A stretch of DNA of 12,668 nucleotides, taken from the NCBI GenBank assembly GCA_964471755.1, contig CAYYJM010000187.1, forward strand, positions 1 to 12,668, in the 5' to 3' direction. Origin of the DNA: CAYYJM01 sp964471755. Its GTDB lineage: Bacteria; Planctomycetota; Planctomycetia; Gemmatales; Gemmataceae. Made by a program: the position numbers and the translations under genes. The number at the start of each line of letters is the position of its first letter. The first letter of the stretch is position 1. Positions 7,049 to 12,668 of the stretch are shown piece by piece. The notes below the pieces were generated by a model. That model was not told where the DNA came from. It ran no database searches and saw only the letters and a list, made by a program, of their open reading frames with translations.

Positions 7049-7527
7049 GCGTACTGAGTCCCGAGCTGCGTCAGAAGATCCTCGACTACCTGCCGCGTTA
7101 TCCGAGCAAGCAGGCGGCGACGCTGCCGGCCCTGCACCTGGTGCAGGACGAGCTGCGCTGCGTGCCGCTGGCGGCGATCCGTGAGATCGCCGAGATTCTC
7201 GAGCTGCACCCGGCCGAGATCCACGACGCGATGACGTTCTACGGCTTCTTCCGCGACGAGGAACACAAGCTCGGCAAGACGCGATTGTGGGTCTGTCGGA
7301 GCCTGGCGTGTGCCCTGGCCGGTGGCGAGCAACTGCTGCACGACCTCTGCCAGAAGCTGCATGTCCAGCCGGGCGAAACGACGACGGATGGCAAGATCAC
7401 CGTGCAGTTCGCCGAGTGCATCGGCGTCTGCGAGGGAGCGCCGGCGGTGCTGATCGACGACGTGGATCGCAAGAACGTGACGCCGGACAAGGTGGACGGG
7501 CTGCTGGACGAGTTGCGGGGACGGTGA
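7045..7527 (+). CDS. nuoE: NuoE, NADH-quinone oxidoreductase subunit E (24 kDa, 2Fe-2S)
   Basis: Holds [2Fe-2S] cluster N1a next to the flavin in NuoF. The 160-residue protein has the N-terminal helical domain (about 1-75, including AEIHDAMTFYGFF) and a thioredoxin-like domain with ligands C84 and C89 (VCRSLACAL, CX4C) and C125 and C129 (ECIGVCEGAPAV, CX3C). GGAG lies 8 bases before the start, which overlaps the nuoD stop. After it the operon is opened by a 132-base spacer containing a large palindromic repeat before nuoF. Confidence 0.95.
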   Translation: MSVLSPELRQKILDYLPRYPSKQAATLPALHLVQDELRCVPLAAIREIAEILELHPAEIHDAMTFYGFFRDEEHKLGKTRLWVCRSLACALAGGEQLLHDLCQKLHVQPGETTTDGKITVQFAECIGVCEGAPAVLIDDVDRKNVTPDKVDGLLDELRGR

Positions 7528-7530
7528 GCA

Positions 7531-7631
7531 GGCGAGCGGCGCGGCGTTAGCCCGCCGGTGGTTTTCCAGCGAAGAACCGGCGGGCTGACGCTCGCGGGAA
7601 GAACCGGCGGGCTGACGCCGCGCCGCTCGCC
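7531..7631. repeat. Palindromic interspersed repeat between nuoE and nuoF
   Basis: Arms of 29 bases at 7531-7559 and 7603-7631 are inverted copies differing at one base, around a 43-base centre. The outer part contains GCGAGCGGCGCGGCGT and the inner part TTAGCCCGCCGG. A 21-base direct repeat sits at 7571-7591 and 7598-7618, so the left arm can also pair with the inner copy (15 of 16 bases at 7576-7591). It begins 4 bases after the nuoE stop and ends 13 bases before the nuoF ribosome binding site. It appears to be a miniature, non-coding repeat of a dispersed family; it would form a very stable hairpin in the nuo mRNA. Confidence 0.85.
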
Positions 7632-7659
7632 GGAGCCGGGGTTCGGGGGAGTGTATCCG

Positions 7660-9094
7660 ATGGCGAAGTTCGAGCCGATTCTGCTGCGTCGCCAGTTGCC
7701 GCCCACGGCGACCGAGGCCCAGCGCGCCGAGAAGCGCAGCCTGGCCGCCTACCGCGCCGACGGCGGTTACCAGGCCCTGGAGAAGGCCCTTCAGGAGATG
7801 CAGCCGGAGCAGGTCATCGAGACCGTCAAGGCGGCCGGCCTGCGCGGTCGCGGCGGAGCCGGCTTCCCGACCGGCGTCAAGTGGGGCTTCCTCCCCAAGG
7901 GCCATCCCGGGCCGATCTACCTCTGCGTCAACGTCGATGAGAGCGAGCCCTGCACGTTCAACAACCGGGCCCTGATCGAGACCGATCCGCACCAGGTTCT
8001 CGAAGGCGTTCTGCTTGCCGCTCACGCCGTCAAGGCCCGGACGGCCTACCTCTACTTCCGCTACGAGTACGGCATCGCCACGCGGATCATGCAGAAGGCG
8101 ATCGACGAGGCTTACGCGGCCGGCCTGCTCGGAGGCAACATCCCGGGTCACGGCCAGAAGTGCGACGTGTACATCCATCGTGGAGCCGGAGCCTACATCT
8201 GCGGTGAGGAAACCGGCCTGATCGAGAGCCTGGAAGGCAAGCGTGCCTGGCCGCGCATCAAGCCGCCCTTCCCCGCCGTCGAGGGGGCCTTCCGCAAACC
8301 GACGATCGTCAACAACCCCGAGACGCTCGCCAACGTCGTCCACATCATCAACCACGGTGCTGACTGGTACAAATCAATGGGCGTGGCTTCGCCCGATCCG
8401 GTCGGCAATCCCGGCAAGGGAAGCTACGGGCCGAAACTGTTCAACCTGGCTGGCCAGGCAAACCCAGCCCGCACGAGTGAGGCTTCGGGCGGGCTGGTGA
8501 ATCTGGAGGAGCTNNNNNNNNNNCCACGTCAACACCCCCTGCACGTTTGAGGCTCCTTTCGGTCTGACGATCCAGGAGGCGATCGATCAGCATGGCGGCG
8601 GGATGCTCAAGGGTATCAAGGCGAAGGGAGCCAATCCGGGCGGCTTCAGCATGGGTCTGGTGACGGCCGACGAGTTCGGCATGAAGCTCGACTTCGCCGA
8701 CCCGGCTCGCTTCCACCTGCTCGGCCTGGGCACCGGCGCGGTGACGGTCTTCAACGAGACGGTCAGCATCGCCGACGTGCTGCACAACATCTGCCGATTC
8801 TTCGCTCACGAGTCGTGCGGCCAGTGTACGCCGTGCCGAGAGGGGACCGCCTGGATGCTGAAGATCACCGATCGCATGCGTCGGGGACGAGGCCGGCGCG
8901 AGGATCTCGACATCCTCATCGACGTGGGCGATCGGATCGGCATCGGGCCGGGCACGACGATCTGTGGCCTGGCCGACGGCGCGGGCTGGCCAGTCAAGAC
9001 GGCGATTCGCAAGTTCCGCGCCGAGTTCGAGTCGTATATCAAGAAGGGCGAGCGGAGTTCGCTGCTGTCGCTGGAGATGGCGGGATCGCACTGA
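7660..9094 (+). CDS. nuoF: NuoF, NADH-quinone oxidoreductase subunit F (FMN, NADH site); interrupted by a repeat and an N gap
   Basis: The NADH-oxidising subunit with FMN and cluster N3. Before the gap are the FMN-binding GLRGRGGAGFPTGVKWGF, VDESEPCTFNNR, and the NADH-site block AYICGEETGLIESLEG. After the gap are the N3 ligands ESCGQCTPCREGTAW and the fourth cysteine in TICGLADGAGWPV. ATG at 7660 follows GGGGGAG by 8 bases; the frame is open back to 7558, but only through the palindromic repeat. Homology breaks after LFNLAGQ (about 8459): 54 bases of foreign sequence with a palindrome follow, then 10 N (8514-8523), and homology resumes at HVNTPCTFEAPFG (8525) one frame off as written. A normal family protein would read LFNLAG directly into HVNTPC. 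The gene is therefore either disrupted by an insertion or, equally possible, mis-assembled; the gap size is unknown. Confidence 0.9.
8464..8497. repeat. Small palindromic repeat inside nuoF, beside the assembly gap
   Basis: CCAGCCCGC (8464-8472) and GCGGGCTGG (8489-8497) pair as a perfect 9-bp stem around a 16-base centre (8473-8488). It lies in the 54 bases of nuoF that have no counterpart in the protein family and ends 16 bases before the N run. The AGCCCGC/GCGGGCT core is shared with the nuoE-nuoF repeat. No stop codon is introduced in the bases that can be read. Confidence 0.65.
8514..8523. other. Assembly gap (10 N)
   Basis: Ten undetermined bases inside nuoF. The reading frame before the gap (codons starting at positions 1 mod 3) and after it (2 mod 3) do not match across exactly 10 bases, so the N count is probably a placeholder. 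A true length divisible by 3 would restore the frame. Confidence 0.99.
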
Positions 9095-9097
9095 GCC

Positions 9098-9193
9098 CAT
9101 TTAGCCGCCGGCTTGCCGGCGGTCTTCGTCGCGAATACCCGCCGGCAAGCCGGCGGCTAAATGAAACCCTGCCGGCTGGAAAGCCGGCGGCTA
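9098..9193. repeat. Perfect 25-bp inverted repeat plus a half copy between nuoF and nuoG
   Basis: Arms at 9098-9122 and 9139-9163 are perfect 25-base inverted copies (outer CATTTAGCCGCCGG) around a 16-base loop. A third, partial unit follows at about 9169-9193; it shares AAGCCGGCGGCTA (9147-9159 and 9181-9193) but has GCCGGCTGGAAAGCCGGC where the full arm has GCCGGCAAGCCGGC. The block starts 4 bases after the nuoF stop and fills most of the 120-base spacer. It looks like a dispersed palindromic repeat and would form a strong hairpin in the transcript. Confidence 0.85.
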
Positions 9194-9214
9194 TGTGGAG
9201 AGCGACACGGAATC

Positions 9215-10930
9215 ATGGCCACGGTCTACGTCAATGACAAGCTGATCGACATCGGCACCGATCGGCTCAACTGCATTCAGGCGGCCAAGAAGGCGGGGGT
9301 CCTCATCCCGTCCTACTGCTGGCACGAGGCCCTGACCGTCGTCGCATCCTGCCGCATGTGCCTGGTCGAGGTCGGCGAGCGGAGGCCGGACGGCAGCGTC
9401 GTCATGCAGAACAAGGTCGTGCCCGGCTGCCAGACGCCGGTCAAGGAGGGCACCGTGATCGTGACCGGCGAGTACGGCAAGTGGCCGCACGACGAGCCGG
9501 TTCCGCAGCGGCTCAACTACGCGGCCAACTATCAGCCCGGCCTGGCCTCGAAGAAGGCCCAGGCCGACACGCTGGAGGGGCTGCTCCTCAATCATCCGCT
9601 CGACTGCCCGGTGTGCGACAAGGCGGGCGAGTGCCTGTTGCAGGACTTCTCTTACGATTACGGCTACTCCGAAACGCGTCAGATCGATCAGAAGAACACG
9701 CCGCCGAACAAGCCGTACATCGGCCCGAACGTCACGCTCTTCACCGATCGCTGCATCCTGTGTTCACGCTGCGTCCGCTTCACCCGCGAGATCAGCGGCA
9801 CGGCCGAACTGCACGTCGTGAACCGTGGCGACCACAGCGAGATCGACATCTTCCCCGGCGAGGCACTCGACAACAAGCTCGCCACCAACGTCGTCGATCT
9901 CTGTCCGGTCGGAGCCCTCTGCTCGAAGGATTTCCTCTACTCGCACCGGGTCTGGAATCTCAAGACAGTCGATAGCGTCTGCCCCGACTGCTCGACGGGA
10001 TGCTCGATCGAGGTGGACGGCAACAAGGGCGTCGTCTATCGCCTCCGGCCACGTGAGAACCCGAAGGCTCAGGGGCACTTCATGTGCGACGAGGGCCGAC
10101 TGGGCTACCACTACATCAACGCCAGCGAACGCATCCTTCGGCCGATCCTCCGCACGGGCGGCCAGGAGACGGTGAAGCCGTACGCCGAGGCCATCGAGAC
10201 GACACGCCGCCTGCTGACCGAGGCGGCCCAGAAGGACGCGAGCAAGGTCTTCGCGGTGATCTCGCCCTTCCTCGCGGCCGAGGAGGCGTTCCTGCTGGCG
10301 AAGTTCCTCAAGGGAATCAACCCGGCCATCACGCTGTCCCTTGGCCCGGTCCCGGTCGTCGGCGAAGACGATCAGTATCCGAAAGATGTGCATGGGAAGC
10401 CGCGTGAGCCGGTGCGGTTCACGATTCGGGCCGAGAAGTGCCCCAACCGTCCGGGCGTCGAGGCGGTCATCCGCCACTTCCAGGGCGGCAAGGTGCCGAG
10501 CTTCAACGACTTCCTCTGGGTCGCTGGCGAGGGCAAGGTCTCTGCGGCGTACGTCGTCCTGAGCAGCCCGCCCCGACACAACGAACTGTCCGCGGGTCAT
10601 CTCGACGCGCTGGCGAAGATCGGCACGCTGATCGTGCAGGATCTGCTGCCGAACGGTGCGACGGCCCGGGCGAAGGTGGTGCTGCCCGGAGCGGCCTTCG
10701 CCGAGAAGGAAGGGACGTTCGTCAATCATGCCGGGTTGGCCCAGGCCATTCACCGGGCGGTGACGCCGACGGGCGAGTGCCGGGTGGACGGTCAGACGTT
10801 CATGGACCTGGCTGGCCGACGCGGTCTGTATCATGCCGCGACGATCCGGGCGGAGCTGGCCGGCGAGGTGCCCTACTTCGCACCCCTGGCCGGTGGTGAT
10901 CTTGAGCCGTATGGCATCAACTTGCAATGA
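9215..10930 (+). CDS. nuoG: NuoG, NADH-quinone oxidoreductase subunit G, short form with N7 motif
   Basis: The large Fe-S subunit of the NADH arm. In order: 2Fe-2S cluster N1b (C35, C46, C49, C72); N5 with its histidine ligand (H127, C131, C134, C140 in NHPLDCPVCDKAGEC); the next 4Fe-4S cluster (C180, C183, C186, C230); and N7 (C256, C259, C263, C291; CX2CX3CX27C), a cluster kept only in some bacteria such as E. coli and Thermus. Residues from about 300 on are a reduced molybdopterin-oxidoreductase-like domain. At 571 residues it is about 200 shorter than Thermus NuoG (about 780) and much shorter than E. coli NuoG (about 900). The start is ATG 9215, where homology begins (MATVYVNDKLIDIG). An in-frame ATG at 9161 lies in the repeat. 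The ribosome binding site is weak (GGAG 14 bases or GGAA 2 bases upstream). Confidence 0.93.
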   Translation: MATVYVNDKLIDIGTDRLNCIQAAKKAGVLIPSYCWHEALTVVASCRMCLVEVGERRPDGSVVMQNKVVPGCQTPVKEGTVIVTGEYGKWPHDEPVPQRLNYAANYQPGLASKKAQADTLEGLLLNHPLDCPVCDKAGECLLQDFSYDYGYSETRQIDQKNTPPNKPYIGPNVTLFTDRCILCSRCVRFTREISGTAELHVVNRGDHSEIDIFPGEALDNKLATNVVDLCPVGALCSKDFLYSHRVWNLKTVDSVCPDCSTGCSIEVDGNKGVVYRLRPRENPKAQGHFMCDEGRLGYHYINASERILRPILRTGGQETVKPYAEAIETTRRLLTEAAQKDASKVFAVISPFLAAEEAFLLAKFLKGINPAITLSLGPVPVVGEDDQYPKDVHGKPREPVRFTIRAEKCPNRPGVEAVIRHFQGGKVPSFNDFLWVAGEGKVSAAYVVLSSPPRHNELSAGHLDALAKIGTLIVQDLLPNGATARAKVVLPGAAFAEKEGTFVNHAGLAQAIHRAVTPTGECRVDGQTFMDLAGRRGLYHAATIRAELAGEVPYFAPLAGGDLEPYGINLQ

Positions 10931-10941
10931 TCGGAGCGACC

Positions 10942-12327
10942 ATGCTGGCGATGCCTACGCTCGAATTTCCTGGCGTGACCCTGTTCGGGTTCTGGATTCC
11001 CGTCTGCGTCATCATCATCGTCATCCTGATGGGGGTGGTGCAGGGAACGTGCGCGTACCTGATCCTGCTCGAACGCAAGATCGCGGCCTGGACCCAGGAC
11101 CGGATCGGCCCCAACCGGGTTGGGCCGTGGGGTCTGCTCCAGCCGATCGCTGACGGCCTGAAGTTCCTCTTCAAGGAACAGATCGTGCCGCGGCACGTGG
11201 ACAAGATCTTCTACTTCCTGGGGCCGATGGTCGCCGTCGGCACGGCGACGCTGGCCATCGCGGCGGTGCCGTTCGGGCCGACGTACCCGGCCCCGGTGCT
11301 GATGGATTACCGGGTCACGCCAGCCGTGCAGGCCTGGCCACAGACGAAGGCTCAGGAGCAGGAGATCCTCGCTGCCGACGCCGCTCACGCTGCCGCGAAT
11401 GACGAGCCGACCTTCGCCGAGAAGGTGGCCAAGTACAACGAGGTGACGCTGGACAACACGCCGTTCGTCATCGCGCCGCACCTCGACATCGGCATGGTCT
11501 TCGTCTTCGCTGTCGGCAGCCTGGCCGTCTACGGCATCGTCCTGGGCGGCTGGTCGAGCAACAACAAGTACAGTTTCATCGGAGGTCTGCGAGCCAGTGC
11601 CCAGCTCATCAGCTACGAGATCCCGATGGGTATGTCCGTGCTGGGTGTGTTGCTCCTGGCCGGGTCGCTGAACATCGAGCGCATCGTTGATTTCCAGGTC
11701 GATAACGGCTGGAACGTGATCTCTCAGCCGCTGATGGCCCTGATCTTCATCACGGCGGTCTATGCCGAGTGCAACCGTCTGCCGTTCGATCTGCCCGAGG
11801 CCGAGCAGGAACTGATTGGCGGGTATCACACCGAGTACAGTGGCATGAAGTTCGCCCTGTACTTCCTCGGTGAGTACACGCACATGATCACAACCAGCTT
11901 CCTGGCCATGTCCCTGTTCTTCGGTGGCTGGAACGTGCCGTACCTGGTGACGACTGAGAGTTGGTGGGTGATCAAGCTGCTCGCCTTCGCCGTCAAGATG
12001 CTCCTGTTCGTCGTCCTGTACATGTTGATCCGCTGGACGATTCCACGGTTCCGCTTCGACCAGTTGATGGGCCTGGCCTGGAAGGTGATGCTGCCGTTGA
12101 CCATCCTCAGTTTGCTGACGGTGCTATTCGTACGTCACTTCGACCCGACCGGGGCGGAGTGGTACTGGCAGCGCTGGGTGCTGGGAGTGGTCTCGATCGT
12201 CCTGATGATCCTCGCCGCGGTGCTGGGTCTGCGTCTGCCGACGCCACCGCAGCGGACGCCGTTGAACGTCAGCGGCCCCGGAACCCCGCGGCCGACCGCC
12301 CAGAAACCCACGATTACCGCACGCTAA
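10942..12327 (+). CDS. nuoH: NuoH, NADH-quinone oxidoreductase subunit H (ND1) with a large loop insertion
   Basis: The membrane subunit that forms the quinone entrance and links electron transfer to pumping. Family blocks are clear: ERKIAAWTQDRIGPNRVGPW, GLLQPIADGLKFLFKE, GGWSSNNKYSFIGGLRASAQ, ISYEIPMG, RLPFDLPEAEQELIGGYHTE and Y-SGMKFALYFLGEY, with eight or more hydrophobic helices. The protein is 461 residues, against about 325-365 usually. About 54 extra hydrophilic, charged residues lie between helices 2 and 3 (residues 114-180), and a Pro/Thr-rich tail follows the last helix (about 431-461). ATG 10942 is chosen because GGAG lies 5 bases upstream; an in-frame ATG at 10927 overlaps the nuoG stop (ATGA) but has no ribosome binding site. 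nuoI follows after 16 bases. Confidence 0.95.
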   Translation: MLAMPTLEFPGVTLFGFWIPVCVIIIVILMGVVQGTCAYLILLERKIAAWTQDRIGPNRVGPWGLLQPIADGLKFLFKEQIVPRHVDKIFYFLGPMVAVGTATLAIAAVPFGPTYPAPVLMDYRVTPAVQAWPQTKAQEQEILAADAAHAAANDEPTFAEKVAKYNEVTLDNTPFVIAPHLDIGMVFVFAVGSLAVYGIVLGGWSSNNKYSFIGGLRASAQLISYEIPMGMSVLGVLLLAGSLNIERIVDFQVDNGWNVISQPLMALIFITAVYAECNRLPFDLPEAEQELIGGYHTEYSGMKFALYFLGEYTHMITTSFLAMSLFFGGWNVPYLVTTESWWVIKLLAFAVKMLLFVVLYMLIRWTIPRFRFDQLMGLAWKVMLPLTILSLLTVLFVRHFDPTGAEWYWQRWVLGVVSIVLMILAAVLGLRLPTPPQRTPLNVSGPGTPRPTAQKPTITAR

Positions 12328-12343
12328 CGCCCCGGAGCTGGCC

Positions 12344-12668
12344 ATGCCAATTGATCCGAACGAAGTCATCACGATCGGGCCGCCGACGATCGGCCTGTAC
12401 GAGCAGCTCTACTTGCCGGCCATTATCGATGGCCTCAAGACGACGGTTCGCCACATGGTGGGAGCCATCACCGGCTCGACGCTGATCACGCAGGAGTACC
12501 CCGAGAAGCAGCCGGACCTGCCGGCGAACTATCGCGGCGTGCATCGTCTCAATCGCGACGAACACGGCCGGGTACGCTGCGTCGCCTGCTACATGTGTTC
12601 GACGGCGTGCCCGGCGAACTGCATCGACATCGTCGCCGCCCCGGCTCCGGCGGAATGGCAGAAGGACG
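12344..12668 (+). CDS. nuoI: NuoI, NADH-quinone oxidoreductase subunit I (partial, cut by window edge)
   Basis: The ferredoxin-like subunit carrying clusters N6a and N6b, which pass electrons towards N2 in NuoB. The first 108 residues are in the window. An N-terminal amphipathic region (residues about 18-45, including GLKTTVRHM) sits on the membrane; QEYPEKQP and YRGVHRLNRDEHGRVRCVAC are typical family blocks. The first ferredoxin motif is complete: C79, C82, C85 and C89-Pro (CX2CX2CX3CP). The second motif lies beyond the edge. GGAG lies 7 bases before ATG 12344. The order nuoH-nuoI suggests nuoJ-N continue to the right. Confidence 0.94.
   Translation, partial: MPIDPNEVITIGPPTIGLYEQLYLPAIIDGLKTTVRHMVGAITGSTLITQEYPEKQPDLPANYRGVHRLNRDEHGRVRCVACYMCSTACPANCIDIVAAPAPAEWQKD

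Noticed and set aside
7571..7618. Two 21-base direct repeats as a start of a CRISPR array
   Set aside because: Only two copies with a 6-base interval, lying inside a larger inverted repeat; no spacers and no cas genes.
7558..7659. N-terminal extension of NuoF from GTG 7558, and of NuoG from ATG 9161
   Set aside because: Both extensions are read through palindromic repeat DNA and lack family similarity. Start codons at 7660 and 9215 match where homology begins.
6883..8355. Leftward open frame of 490 codons across nuoD, nuoE and nuoF (similar ones at 4949-6019, 9764-10927 and 10873-11883)
   Set aside because: All lie opposite strongly conserved nuo genes and cross their boundaries. They are compositional shadows.
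8603..9094. Separate gene starting after the N gap
   Set aside because: It is the C-terminal half of NuoF; homology continues upstream to 8525 in the same frame, and the break is due to the gap.
7660..9094. Calling nuoF a pseudogene because of the frame change
   Set aside because: The frame change falls exactly on 10 N of unknown true length. Both halves are well conserved, so an assembly cause is at least as likely.

Overview
The window looks like a chromosomal piece of a GC-rich planctomycete, most likely of the Gemmata group. The evidence is a Gemmata-type repeat-companion domain (TIGR02996-like) fused to leucine-rich repeats, a lipid A gene, a classical nuo operon, and several palindromic interspersed repeats between and inside genes. 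The lineage call rests on recognised protein features, not on a search.

Layout. Positions 1-3988 are read leftwards: a leucine-rich-repeat protein (3988-2372), lpxA (2215-1406), a MoaD/ThiS-like small protein (1277-993), and a cytoplasmic BNR/Asp-box beta-propeller that overlaps it by 4 bases and runs off the left edge. Positions 4234-12668 are read rightwards and hold nine consecutive genes of the proton-pumping NADH:quinone oxidoreductase (complex I): nuoA, B, C, D, E, F, G, H and the start of nuoI, in the usual order. The two blocks diverge from a 245-base region (3989-4233). That region holds a candidate promoter, a terminator-like hairpin, a 10-bp dyad resembling a Rex (NADH-sensing) operator, and the nuoA ribosome binding site.

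How the genes work together. NuoE, F and G form the NADH-oxidising module (FMN and most Fe-S clusters). NuoB, C, D and I form the connecting module that carries electrons to quinone. NuoA and NuoH are membrane subunits next to the quinone chamber. The remaining pump subunits (nuoJ-N) would be expected just beyond the right edge. Most nuo junctions are overlapping or tightly spaced, which points to one translationally coupled transcript. The exceptions are nuoE-nuoF and nuoF-nuoG, each opened by a long inverted repeat.

Points of interest. Three palindromic repeats cluster in 1.7 kb of the nuo operon. One lies inside the nuoF reading frame, directly against a 10-N assembly gap, so nuoF cannot be judged intact or broken from this sequence. 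NuoH carries a hydrophilic insertion of about 54 residues. NuoG is short but keeps all four Fe-S cluster motifs, including the rarer N7. The MoaD-like/beta-propeller pair is the least understood part of the window. No obviously new defence or biosynthetic system was found.
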